Shown here: positions 1-9,762 of the stretch, one piece after another
Layout of the letters: each line of letters starts with the position of its first letter
How positions within the stretch are numbered: position 1 is the first letter of the stretch
Assembly: GCA_014621425.1 (NCBI GenBank)
Contig: JAANBB010000513.1
Span: 1-25,557, forward strand
Direction of reading: 5' to 3'
Length of the DNA: 25,557 nucleotides
DNA from: Cylindrodendrum hubeiense
Lineage: Eukaryota; Ascomycota; Sordariomycetes; Hypocreales; Nectriaceae
Program-made: the position numbers and the translations under genes
Notes under the pieces: generated by a model
Told to the model about the DNA's origin: nothing
Databases searched by the model: none
Seen by the model: the letters and a program-made list of their open reading frames with translations, nothing else

Positions 1-1432
1 GGGGAGAGGGATTGGGGTGGTGCGCGGGAGGGATGTAGGCGCGGGTGGGTGTTGAAGGTGACGGCGTCGCCAGATATATTTTGGTGGTGTTGAGGACAGT
101 TGGATGACAGCTTGCCGCCTAGCTTGTGATGAGGCTGGTGGGATGGCGGTCGGGAAGTATGTGGCTGGGGTGTGTGGCTGGTATGCCTCGCATGTCAGGC
201 ATGTCAGGCAAAAGCCAGCATTCCTTCTGTGATGAATCAGATCCCTTGCATTCAGTCTCCACTGCTGATTTTGACCCTGTAAAGTAATATCTTGTATTAC
301 TCACAATTAATTACCCGTGACTTACAAACATATTGATTGCGACCTATTGTCATAAGATCTAGGTTCTGTTGGCAATGCAGACGCCACTGACGGTCCGGGC
401 TCTTGGCTGCCTTTCCTATTGCCTGCCACACTCTGCCAGCTTGTCTCTGAGGCACTCTCATCAATGTCTACCAACCATGGTGAAAGCCAAATTGTCGTCC
501 ATGTCGACATGTCATTGAGTGCAGTTTCACTCCAGCACCCCACATCGACTCCCGGGCTCCCCTCCCTCCATAGTGCGGGGGCATCCTAGCGAAGAAAAAA
601 ATCGGTTTGCGGTCTGATAACGATAACGCCCTTAGACCCCTGCATCAACGCCGGACACTACGCTTCACATAGACTTGCTGTGTACTCGGATCTGGATACA
701 TACGAGGTAATCAAAACTACAGAGAGGCATTAGGGAGAGTTTTGCTACCATAACTTTAGCACCAAAACGGTGATGTGAGCTTTGAGGAGCAGTAGCAGTA
801 GCGTCGCCCATGATGAAGTTTGTCCTAAGAGATGCCGCATGCGAGTCGCCTATCTCATCCTAATAGTCATCGTGTTACTATTAATTAATTTTAGTGACTC
901 CATTATCTTTGATAGAGCTCATGACGCCGGAAGTCACAACTCGATCACCAAGTGGTGGGTAAGAGATGCGGTTTCATCATGTCCGGTATGTCTTGGATTA
1001 GTTCCCAGATCGAAAGATCAGCGATACAGACATAAATGGTCTTTAACTCAAGCACGAACTTTCAAGTCTAGAGACCCTGTCATTTTATTATCGACGGAGA
1101 ACCTTTTCATGAGGTGACGGTAATCTCCCCGGTTGTGGAAAGTTGTCTGCTTGATTCAGCCCATGGCCGCATTTATCCGGTGAAGGAATGATAATTCTCA
1201 ATTCATATCCCTTGACACAGCTCGTTATCTCATCATGCACACATATTCCACACCACATTTGCCATTATAAATGTTTGCGTCCTATAAAAGGGAGCTATTT
1301 CAAACTGCCGTGTCAAGTCACTAAGGAGCTGAGGTATTTGGCCAGCAAAGCCAGCGAGCCTCCAAAGAGCGCCTTAAACCAAGCTTAAATCATGAATCGT
1401 AATATTTACCTCCATCCCGACCTCCGTCTTAT
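1..1432. other. Non-coding stretch, left edge
   Basis: I see no credible gene here. Open frames are short, several lack an ATG, and none joins into a spliced model. The first ~60 bases are purine-rich on this strand, so pyrimidine-rich on the other; that would fit the leader of a leftward gene beyond the window, but no start codon is visible. A 10-bp unit CATGTCAGGC is directly repeated near 190-210. Two GATA-type sites (TGATAA at 615-620 and CGATAA at 621-626) lie side by side, a spacing seen at AreA-type promoters. A frame near 840-1117 has a hydrophobic run but no supporting context. Confidence 0.5.
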
Positions 1433-1875
1433 TTATTTCCTTGGACGCATGTCCCCCAAAATCTTCGACACCGCTTGACTATTTGTCGTGAACCGATCAA
1501 AGTCACGAACCAAATCTGGATAGTCTTTGATTTTCTCCAGAGCTTGCTGCTTCAGTTCCTGCAATCTCTCATGCCGGGAGGCATCTTCCTCGGGAGCTTC
1601 CGGCTGCGCCTCGGACCAAAGAATGTTGAGTTCTGTGGAGTACTTCTCGAACTCTTCCGCGTCGCACTCTCGTAGTTTTTGCTAGTGATAAACAATTAAC
1701 ATTGAAGTGAAATGACAGGGATTCCTCATATTCTTACTCTTACCGACATAACGTATCGGACAACAAAGAACATAGTGTCGTCTGCATATCCCGGCATGCC
1801 AAGCATAGAATTGTGAAAATCCGAGGCGCGCTTCGATCCCTCGGGCTCCTCGCCTGATTTGCTCGAGCTAGCCAT
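1433..1875 (-). CDS. Small hypothetical protein, two exons, 126 aa
   Basis: I do not recognise a family. Exon 1 runs 1875-1744 (44 codons) and exon 2 runs 1681-1433 (82 codons plus TAA). The 62-nt intron (1743-1682) starts GTAAGA, ends CTAG and is in phase 0. Without splicing the frame stops soon after the donor, so the intron is needed. The N-terminus is Ser/Lys/Glu-rich (MASSSKSGEEPEGSKR). A short hydrophobic run around residues 34-43 (TMFFVVRYVM) follows. The C-terminal half is highly charged and probably helical, with a Glu/Lys/Gln-rich stretch around residues 80-100. There is no signal peptide or convincing membrane span, so it is probably intracellular. It diverges from the flavin monooxygenase, with 1.9 kb between the starts. 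It is likely lineage-restricted; expression is unproven. Confidence 0.6.
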
Positions 1876-2268
1876 TATTTTAGCGACTGCTTGATGCAGT
1901 GTTGATGGTATTTGCTATTAATGGATAAATTCGGGTTGTGAAGCCTTGACGGAGACAGGAGGCTGCCTTGAGAAGTGAGACACTAAATGATGGCGGATTG
2001 GAGGTCACATGAAATGCTAAGGAGTGCTGCGCCACGTGGCTGTGTTGGCGAAGGGCGTTCACCTCTACGGGAGACAAAGCCTCGAGTTCGAGCAGCGGAA
2101 TCTTAGGCAGCAAGTATCGCTAAATGATGACAACTTCAGTTTATCATTGACATAGTCTTGCAGGCTCTCTCCAAGTCGAATGATAAAGCCGCACGCTGGT
2201 TTGCATGTGAACTTATTCGTCAGTGACGTAAAAGTCGACAGCAGCTCTCTCCTGTCCACAGCGTATAT

Positions 2269-2294
2269 CTGACCGACTGACCGACTGACCGACC
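2269..2294. repeat. Short tandem repeat, 8-bp unit CTGACCGA x3
   Basis: The unit CTGACCGA occurs three times head to tail, followed by a partial CC. It lies upstream of the minus-strand orphan gene, in non-coding DNA. No function is implied. Confidence 0.85.
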
Positions 2295-2323
2295 AAGAGA
2301 TATTTGCCGACAATAATTGGCCA

Positions 2324-2611
2324 TCATATGACAGATTGCAGATGATCAATACAGAGTATTTGTGGGAGACTTTCTTTTACGAAGAGGAAGCGAATTTGTG
2401 CAAATTCTGAGTTGGATCTAGAAACCGTTACACTGTACTTGGCGCCCGCAGCTTTACGCTCAAACATACCCTCATTCAGAATCGGCCCAGCATCCATCCG
2501 AAAATCCACATTCATCGGGGAATAGAGACCGATATTCCGTAGAGATAATGCCGAGTTCTGAGACATGTAAAGCACAATGCTAAAATAGTCGCGTGTCAAC
2601 TCCACATGCAC
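2324..2611 (-). CDS. Doubtful small ORF (95 aa, or 60 aa if spliced)
   Basis: An ATG-initiated frame of 95 codons has no recognised homology. A canonical-looking 52-nt intron lies inside it: donor GTATGT at 2469 and acceptor TTTCTAG ending at 2418. Using it would give a 60-residue product ending at 2377. Both versions are open, which weakens the case for either. There is no signal peptide or recognised motif. It could be a real small gene, a decayed exon or chance. Confidence 0.15.
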   Translation of the reverse strand: MHVELTRDYFSIVLYMSQNSALSLRNIGLYSPMNVDFRMDAGPILNEGMFERKAAGAKYSVTVSRSNSEFAQIRFLFVKESLPQILCIDHLQSVI

Positions 2612-3737
2612 GCTGCGGGCTCGCTTCCTACCTCCAGCCGTGGCGTCTGGGGTCGCCTCTGGAGCGCCAGGTTGACGTCAAAAGTTCCTCAATTCCGCTT
2701 GACAGATTAATCCAGGATACATACGGCAAGGGCTGGCGCTAGAATCGACCGTGCAGATATTTCCGGCACTGGGATCCGGGCGATCAGTCAAGGAACAGGA
2801 AAAGTAAAGTCCGACTTTTATACCATATTTACACTTCGTCCTGTTCCATTGTGCAACAGCCTAAGATTACCATGGGATGCCGTTTTACAATTGTTTAAAG
2901 GACTGCTGAGTACAGGCCAGGAGGGAACCGCGGTGGCTTCGGGTTCCGTGGAGCCGGTCGGGGCTCCGAGATACGGTGGTTCAGTGAGAATTCCGCAGCG
3001 GACGGTAATTTGGTTGGTTCATGTTCTTGGCGTGCTCCTTCGGCCGTCTAAGTGACCAACCTGCAATGAACCCTTGTTAACCAGACATCAGGGCAACATT
3101 CTAACGCTCAGTTCTTCGGCCAACACAGCTCCGTTCCTACCCATATGCGCATGATGTCGGCCAGGCGGACAACATTTCATGCCGGAGTCGGAGGAAGGTG
3201 TCGCAACCCTTATGAGTCGGAACACATGGCGTGGCCTGATGAGTGCTGTCAAAGTGGACTCCAGCTGAGCTTCTGCCAGTGGGGCTATGGCGTGCTATCT
3301 AATCGATCTCATCAAATTGCTGGCCTTCCCCTGCGACTCCAGTACGTAATTGGCACTAATTCCTCAGTTTGGCGCTGTTTGCTCAGTCTGTGCCCTGGAG
3401 TTACAGGGCCCGGCAATGCACTAACTTCCCCAGGACGCCGGCCCCAGGCTCTTCACTTCAATAGGTTTACTGAACCCGTCTGGTAGCCACTTTTGTCGTA
3501 CGAATTGCCAAGTCGAGAGGCAGGTGAGCAAATATTTTCCAGTCGGGTCCCCAAACTAGCGAGAGCCGATCGCTTGGAGGGTCCGGGCCAGGGAGCGAGG
3601 AGCCTGAGTCCGTCTTACCAAGCAGAAGCGGCGTCAATTCCGCAGTCATGGACGCTGATATATATGCAAGGCTGCACGCGTCTGACACCTCTGTTTGGGA
3701 TCGGGTCATCCATCCGTGAGGCATCAACCTGTGAAGA

Positions 3738-5607
3738 ATGGACAAAGACGCACCAACAGTTGCCGTCGTCGGCTTGGGTATGTGTGACTAGAAATCCCGC
3801 GACGTCGCCGGTTGTCGCAATTGGCTAACACGAACTAGGCGTTCTTGGCCTGGTAGCACTCAAGAATCTGACTGAGGCGGGCTTCAACGTGACGGGATTC
3901 GACCGCAACGACTATGTCGGAGGGCTGTGGCACTATACAGACGAAGACAAGACGTCCGTTCTTCCGAGTGAGTAGATCGACGATGACATCGCTAGACTTG
4001 AAAGCGCCACTTATTGACATGATCCCAGCAACCATCATCAACATCTCCAAAGAGAGAGTGAGTTTTGAGCAATATTAGCGATAAGAAGGCACATATACTC
4101 AACGTTCTGCTAGGGCTGCTTCACAGATTTCCCATTCCCTCACGATACGCCGAGCCACTGCACGTCTGGCCATGTGCAGCAGTATCTCGAAAGCTATGTG
4201 GAGCACTTCAACTTGACCAAGAGCCTGCGTCTCGGTACTACCATCAACATCGTGAAACGCGATGACAAGGAGGATCGATGGATTGTCGACATCGAAGGCT
4301 CCGGTCCGGAATACTTCGATAAAGTCATCATCGCGACTGGAATTAATTCTCGCCCACATCTCCCGGCCCTGGAGGGTATCGAGCAATTTGAAGGCCAAGT
4401 CCTGCACTCCCGCGCATTCAAAAGGTACGCTACTCACTTACGAGAGCTGATCCAGGAGCTGATTTTGAGGTCTTTCGGCTAGGCCCGAGCTCTTCAAGGG
4501 CAAGAAGGTCATCGTGGTTGGTATGGGTAACACCGGAGCCGATACCGCCGCAGCTCTTTGCGGAGTAGCTGACAAGGTCTACATTTCTCATAACCACGGC
4601 GCCCTGGTGGTGAGTCCTCCTGCAGTCTTTCCCTGAATAATTTTGCTAACACATATGTGTAGCTGCCACGAGTTCTCAACGGGATCCCATTCGATCACAC
4701 AATGACGATTCGCAAGGCTGCCATCATGGGCTTCCTGGAGCTGAACTTCCCCAAGCTTGCCGACTTCCTCTTCAACACCATGCTCAAAAAGATGCAGGAC
4801 AAGGTGTATAACATCCGTCCAGAGTGGAATCTGTCTCCCGCTCCTCCCGTCAAGCATGCTGTGCCGATCATCTCGGACAACCTAGTGAGCCTGCTCGAGG
4901 CCGGCCAGATTCTGTCTGTCAACGGCCTCAAGCGTGTTTCCGGTCCTGCCGAGGTCGAATTGGATGACGGAACACTTCTCGAGGCAGATGCCATTATTTG
5001 GGCCACAGGATACAAGACTGAGTTCACTCTGCTCGATCGAAACGTCGATCCCACTAGACATACAACGCCCAAGTGGGAGTCGGCCATCGGATCGCGAGGA
5101 AAGCCGCTTCCTCGCCTGTACCAGAACATCATCTCGCTTGATCATCCCACGTCGTTGGCTTTCATGGGATGTGTGGCCTTTGCGACGGGCGCCTTCCCCT
5201 TGTATGACCTGGCCTCCATGGCTCTCGCAGAGATCTGGAAGGGCAACTCGAACCTCCCATCCATCAAGGAGATGAATCGCGCCGTTGACAGACAGCACGA
5301 CTTCATCTGCAGCATCGCCAAAGACGGAAGCGCCGCGCCAGGCTGGGTGCGTCAGGGTGAATGGGTCGATTGGGCAAACAAGGCTGCTGGCGCCGGAGTC
5401 AACGAGCACCTCGGATGGGGGTTGAAGGGCTGGCAATTCTGGTTCCAGGACCGGGAATTCTATAAGCTTCTGATGGACGGGATCTATACACCCTTTGTCT
5501 GGCGCGTGTTTGACGGGAAACGCAAGGCGTGGGGCGGGGCGAGGGCGGAGATTGAGAAGATCAATGCGGAGGTGGCGGAGAGGAACAGGCTGAAGAAGGT
5601 CAACTAG
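3738..5607 (+). CDS. Flavin-containing monooxygenase (FMO family), six exons
   Basis: This is an NADPH/FAD-dependent monooxygenase of 526 residues, a normal length for the family. The exons are 3738-3777, 3839-3967, 4029-4057, 4114-4424, 4483-4609 and 4663-5607; all five introns are 53-61 nt. The FAD-binding GxGxxG is at residues 12-17 (GLGVLG), the FMO fingerprint FxGxxxHxxxF at 158-168, the NADPH-binding GxGxxG at 183-188 (GMGNTG) and the ATG box within IIWATGYKTEF near 324-334. The family oxygenates soft nucleophiles (N or S) or performs Baeyer-Villiger chemistry; the substrate cannot be read from sequence. There is no signal peptide. The start is the first ATG that reads directly into the Rossmann motif. 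No biosynthetic cluster genes flank it, so detoxification or secondary metabolism are equally possible. Confidence 0.92.
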
Positions 5608-5760
5608 ATTCGCGGCAGAGGCTGTTCGGCGTAATTAATAATCAAGCGGCTTTCCTTTGAGAGAATTTTCGGGAGATCTCAGAAATGTTCTCATTAGATC
5701 GGTCGGGTTGTGTTCCATGCGCATCTATAAATGCCTAATACGATGATATCGTGGGGATCG

Positions 5761-6045
5761 TTTTGCGAGCGCGCGAATGAGAAGCACGACGGTTCTCGAT
5801 GCTGGGGAAGTTAGCTTTGGCGAGTGCGCCAATAAGAATGACGGTTGGCTTGGGTCTTTGGTCAGATTTGGCTAGCAGACCAATTAGAAAGGCGATAGAG
5901 AACGATCCTTGAATAGGTTTGGCGAGGGTGCAAATGGGGACATGGACGGTTCATGTTCCCCGGTTTTTGTTTGGCGAGTACGCCAATGAGAGTAGTCTTG
6001 ACAGGCGATCTGGGGCTTGTCTTGGCAAATCTCAAGCGGAAATTC
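5761..6045. repeat. Degenerate ~52-bp tandem repeat, CCAAT-containing dyads
   Basis: Related units begin at 5761, 5816, 5867, 5918 and 5970, with a weaker one near 6021. The spacings are therefore 55, 51, 51, 52 and about 51 bp. Each starts with a variant of TTTGGCGAG, then six or so bases, then GCCAAT or a near match. In the best copies (5817-5832 and 5971-5986) this is an inverted repeat, TTGGCG-AGTR-CGCCAA, overlapping a CCAAT pentamer. A second shared word, GACGGTT, recurs about 25 bp into several units. The array lies 0.45-0.7 kb before the RidA ATG. The arrangement suggests either a diverged minisatellite or a set of regulator sites. Confidence 0.75.
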
Positions 6046-6352
6046 CATTGCCCGTTAGCTTCGATCATTCCCGTGTGGTATTGTCCACATGGCGAGCTTC
6101 GAGTCGGACGTTAATCCACAGACAACCCTTTTTGGTGGTGGATTTGTCAGGCAAAGAGAGGTTGCACCGTCTTGGCACCGGCTGTGGATCTCATAGCCCC
6201 AACCCAAAGTTAAGCTTATCGAGGTCAGCGATCTCGCATTATTCATCCAGGAGAAAGTTACGCCGTGCCGTGAGACTTGGCATGGGGAGATGGAGCTGTT
6301 GTAGATGGCGGTGATGGAGTCTTAGCTGAGATTGAACATGATGAGGTTGATG

Positions 6353-6360
6353 TATAAAAA
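6353..6360 (+). promoter_or_regulatory. TATA box of the RidA-family gene
   Basis: TATAAAAA lies 127 bp before the start codon and is followed by an A/C-rich, G-poor leader typical of well-expressed fungal transcripts. Confidence 0.55.
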
Positions 6361-6479
6361 GCTGGCACCGCTGCCCTGTATTTGCTTTGAAGTACAAAAC
6401 AAGAACAATAATCCACAACACTCGACACTCTACCAATACCAAATCACCAGCCTCACTCGATCTACTCACCTTCATCAAC

Positions 6480-6995
6480 ATGTCTCACCTACAGTATTAC
6501 AACTACGCCGGCTTCGGCGAGTGGGCAAATGTGAACCTTGGATACAGCCAGGCCGTCAGGGTCGGTGACAGAATCGAATGCTCCGGTCAAGGTTCGTCGA
6601 TTCCCACATACAGATAGCTTCATGATAACGGAGAACTAATAAGCATGTCCGCTACAGGAGGCTGGAAGGCCCCGGAAACCTTACCTCTTTCCCTCGATGA
6701 TGTCTTCCCTCGCGATATTAAGTCAGAAATCGAGCAAGCCTTTCGCAACGTCGATACGGCATTGAAAACAGCTGGCGGCAAGGGATGGTCCCAAGTCTTC
6801 CGGGTCAATTCGTACCACACTGATCTCACCGACGAGGTCACCGCTCTGATGACCGAGAACTTCAGGAAGTGGATGCCAGACCATCAGCCCATTTGGACCC
6901 AGATCGGAGTGGCCAAGCTTGGTGCCAAGGATATGAACGTTGAGATTGAGGTTTTGGCACATGACCCTGAGGGAGCAGCGAAGTCGACGCAGTGA
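6480..6995 (+). CDS. RidA/YjgF/YER057c/UK114-family protein
   Basis: This is a 149-residue protein of the RidA superfamily, small trimeric proteins whose archetype hydrolyses reactive enamines/imines formed by PLP enzymes. Exon 1 is 6480-6591 and exon 2 is 6658-6995; the 66-nt intron (GTTCGT..ACAG) splits a Gly codon. The conserved fold markers are visible: the GY(S)QAVRVGD strand at 21-30, a xSGQxG segment near 35-39, and VEIEVLA at 132-138 with the conserved Glu. The arginine that binds the substrate carboxylate in true RidA (Arg105 in E. coli) aligns with Trp117 here (PIWTQIGV). This points to a non-RidA Rid subfamily with altered or no deaminase activity. There is no targeting peptide. 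Expected location is the cytosol. Confidence 0.88.
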
Positions 6996-7449
6996 AGAAA
7001 TGAATATATCTATAGTGTGGAGAGAGGGAGCCTCAAATTTGGTGCAGCAACTCTTGATGGAGGGGGCATGCTTTTAACTTGGTAAATGTAAAGCGGACAG
7101 CTAGCATTTTATTAGAGGTCACTAACTGTCAACTGGAAAGGCTTCAAACATTCTAGACCATGATTTAGTTGCATCAAATCATTATTTCTGAACCACATCA
7201 AAGACAGATGCTTTTGTGTTGCGATCCAGACTGCAAACGGGGTGTGATGTCATTGGTACAGGGTAGCCGCAACGTAACAAGGTTCAGGCAGAGCAGCTGA
7301 CTCAGCGTGAGAGCTGCTTGCCCATTTACACGAAAAATGCTTAGCGCGATTTGCTATCGCGATTTGCGGTTTCTTTTTTCTCCTGCGACAAAGCGAAACG
7401 ACAAACTCGACTCGACGACACCGCCCGACGCACGCCAACAATAGATATC
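6996..7449. other. Intergenic region and Trf4-type gene leader
   Basis: This is an A/T-richer spacer. An 11-bp palindrome, GCTGACTCAGC (7296-7306), contains the AP-1/Gcn4-type core TGACTCA about 145 bp before the polymerase ATG. A short upstream frame starts at ATG 7337 and ends at TAG 7444, five bases before the main ATG; if the transcript begins upstream it would act as a uORF. The frame in phase with the main gene upstream of 7450 has no ATG. Confidence 0.45.
7296..7306. promoter_or_regulatory. AP-1/Gcn4-like palindrome
   Basis: GCTGACTCAGC is a perfect 11-bp palindrome apart from its centre and contains TGACTCA, the core bound by Gcn4/CpcA and related bZIP factors. It lies in the probable promoter of the poly(A) polymerase gene. 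Use of the site is inferred only. Confidence 0.35.
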
Positions 7450-9762
7450 ATGACGCGCAACAAGCCGCGTCCCCGGCGCAACGAAGCGCGCGGCCCTAGA
7501 AATGGGCCTGGAAATGATCGCGATCGCGATCGACCGTATCGTCGCTCGCCGCCGCGAGACCATCATCAAGAGACCGACAGCTGGCGCCCAGGCGACCGAG
7601 GAGGCGACCGAGGAGGCGACCGAGGAGGCGACCGAAGACAAGACCGTGGACAAGACCGTGGACAAGATCGTGGACAAGATCGCCCGTTCTACGACGACTA
7701 CCGCCCATCGAACAACTCGTACCGTCCTCAGGTACCCCGCGGTGACTTCACTTTCCGCGTCGACAAGCCGGCTGGCATCTCAGACTACCCTTCGAACGAC
7801 TATCGCGGGCAGGACAGCAGACGAGGCCCGCGCAGAGACGGTCGCGGTCGCGGTGGGAGACCTGGAAAGCCTAGATGGCAGCCACCGCCGCACCCATCGG
7901 AGCGAGCCCTGATTTCTGGTGCTACAGCAAACATGCCTGAAGAGCGCGTTGGTGACATTGACGCTAGCGCTAAGTTCCGCTCTCTCGAAGAGCTGTCAGA
8001 TGATGATGAGCTCGAGATGGAAATCTCATCCTCGGAAGAAAAGGACAAGTCAGATACAGAGGGACCTTCGCGGAAACGGGCGCGTACCGCTGCCGACTCT
8101 AGTTCTGGAGACGCTGCCCCCAAGTGGTCAAACCCAGATCCGTACACAGCGCTGCCATGCCCCGACGAGAGCCAGCGCAAGAAGAAGGACGTTGTGAAAC
8201 TCATCAGAAAGGCGCGAGTCGAGGCCGACTCAAAACCAAACACCAACACCGAGGCTGAAGACTTCATCTCCTTTGACCTCAGCGACGACGAAGAAGACAG
8301 CCCCGACGAAGCTCCCCCACCTCCTCCCAAAGAACCGCCACCACTGCCACCACTGCCTCCGCCTCCGCCGCCTCCCAGTGCGCCCTCTGGACCACGCGCT
8401 CTGGCAGGTTCACAATCCGCGACAAGAGACCAGCCTCCGCCCCCGCCCCCGCAAGACCGGAGCGGTCCTCTGGGTTCTCGAAAGCGCACAGCTAACGACG
8501 AGATCAAACCTCCTGATTACGGACAACTGAAAAAGGTTAGTATGAAGCCATCTAAGGGTCTTCTGGTCGCCAGCTGGCAGCCAAAGGCCACCGAGGAACC
8601 GTGCCCGTGGTCTACAGTTGATCACTCTGCTACCAGTGACATGGCTTTCCGGTAAGTTTGCAACCCAGCGCACACAAAGAGCTGCAGCCTAACCCGTTTT
8701 TAGCCTGCACAAAGAAATCGTCGACTTTTACGAGTACGTCCGGCCCCGCGATTTCGAGCAAGCCATTCGTGACAACCTGGTGGACAACCTCAGGAAAGCG
8801 ATGAGGCGCGATGGAAGGAACTTTGCCAGTGCCGAAGTCAAACCCTTTGGTTCCTTCATGTCCGGCTTGTACCTCCCGACTGCCGACATGGACTTGGTCG
8901 TCTGTTCCGCGAGTTTTATGAGAGGCGGACCGCCAACATATCTCGGAGCCAAGAGCTGGCTGTACAAGTTCCAGAAATTCCTCGTCGCGCAACGCGTCGC
9001 CGATTCGGACTCTATTGAGGTTATCGCCCACGCTAGAATTCCCTTGGTCAAATTCGTTGACAAGCTCACGGGCTTGAAAGTCGACATCTCGTTCGAGAAC
9101 TTGGGAGGAGTTGGCGCTATCGACACTTTCTTGGAGTGGAAGGAGCAGTACCCCGCTATGCCAGTTCTCGTGACGGTCATCAAGCACTTTCTTCTCATGC
9201 GAGGCCTCAACGAGCCAGTCAACGGTGGAATCGGTGGTTTCTCTGTCATCTGCTTGGTGGTTAGCATGCTTCAACTCATGCCGCAGGTCCAAAGTCGCAG
9301 CCTCATCCCAGAGCATCATCTCGGCGAGATGCTTCTCGAGTTTTTCGAGTTGTATGGCCGTCAGTTCCGCCACGAGAGCAACGCCATCTCGCTTACAAGG
9401 CCCATCGGATACATTCGAAAGGTACGTCGCTTCATGTGGCGATTTTGGACCCTCGCTAACCTGTGGAACTCTAGAATGATGTCGCAACCTTCACCTACAA
9501 GAACACGGATCGCCTCTCCATCATTGATCCCAACAATGCCTCCAACGACATTTCTGGCGGCTCATCAAATACCCCTGCCATCTTGGCCCGTTTCCACGAC
9601 GCCTACAATACTCTCCGGGACAGGATGACTGAAATCAGGCGAGACCCCCACAAGGGAGGCATTCTTGACGTGGTTCTCAAGGGCGACTACTCGTCCTTCC
9701 GACGGCAACGAGATTATATCCGGCACGTCCACGAAAAGTTCATCGGACCTTGTTCTGACTGA
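7450..9762 (+). CDS. Non-canonical poly(A) polymerase, Trf4/Cid14 type
   Basis: This is a 735-residue nucleotidyltransferase of the Trf4/5 group, the catalytic subunit of TRAMP-like complexes that oligoadenylate nuclear RNAs for exosome decay. Exons are 7450-8651, 8704-9421 and 9475-9762. Residues 1-395 look disordered: RGGD/RGQD repeats at 50-78, an RG-rich patch near 124-140, an acidic stretch at 179-205 and polyproline tracts at 288-335. The catalytic core follows: helix LHKEIVDFYEYVRPRDFE (402-419), the GS motif with DxD (G450, S451, D462, D464), the third Asp at D528 and the central-domain motif NGGIGGF (574-580). The C-terminus is basic. The first in-frame ATG is at 7450. The protein is expected in the nucleus or nucleolus. 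The long N-terminal RG region probably binds RNA or is arginine-methylated (inference). Confidence 0.93.
7591..7686 (+). repeat. In-frame 12-bp repeats coding RGGD/RGQD
   Basis: Two adjacent arrays share a 12-bp period. GGCGACCGAGGA-type units start at 7591, 7603, 7615 and 7627; CAAGACCGTGGA-type units start at 7639, 7651, 7663 and (degenerate) 7675. Because 12 is a multiple of three, copy changes would preserve the reading frame of the polymerase. Confidence 0.9.

Larger units (their letters stand above)
1876..3737. other. Divergent intergenic region
   Basis: This stretch separates the minus-strand orphan from the plus-strand monooxygenase and probably carries both promoters. It holds a short tandem repeat, CTGACCGA three times (2269-2294), a CRE palindrome TGACGTCA (2673-2680) and one MluI box ACGCGT (3676-3681), 57 bp before the monooxygenase ATG. 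Frames at 2849-3055, 3145-3486 and 3493-3828 show no family resemblance and no splice logic. One weak minus-strand candidate, 2324-2611, is listed separately. Confidence 0.5.
5608..6479. other. Intergenic region with tandem repeat and RidA promoter
   Basis: This covers the monooxygenase 3' flank and the promoter of the RidA-family gene. The middle third is an array of degenerate ~52-bp units, annotated separately. A TATA box lies at 6353-6360, followed by an A/C-rich leader. I see no coding frame with support. Confidence 0.6.

Noticed and set aside
782..1117. 111-codon plus-strand frame with a hydrophobic run
   Set aside because: It opens at TTG rather than ATG. The first ATG leaves a shorter peptide with no family, leader or splice support.
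3145..3486. 113-codon ATG frame upstream of the monooxygenase
   Set aside because: Its composition is rich in Cys, Trp and Arg as in chance frames, it has no homology I recognise, and it lies in the likely promoter.
4882..5436. 184-codon frame antisense to the monooxygenase
   Set aside because: It is a shadow of the large last exon, whose own frame carries the family motifs.
7351..7449. Extension of the Trf4-type gene to 7351
   Set aside because: The extra 33 codons begin at TTG and look like leader sequence. The first in-frame ATG is 7450, directly before the Arg-rich tail.
7800..8507. 235-codon Gly/Ser-rich antisense frame
   Set aside because: It is the mirror of polyproline and acidic codons in the polymerase gene.
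8521..8574. Possible intron (GTTAGT..CCAG) in the polymerase gene
   Set aside because: The in-frame translation across it continues into the conserved linker before the catalytic domain, and removing it would give a very short intron with no gain.
8630..9487. 285-codon antisense frame over the polymerase core
   Set aside because: It has no motifs, and the sense strand holds the complete nucleotidyltransferase signature.
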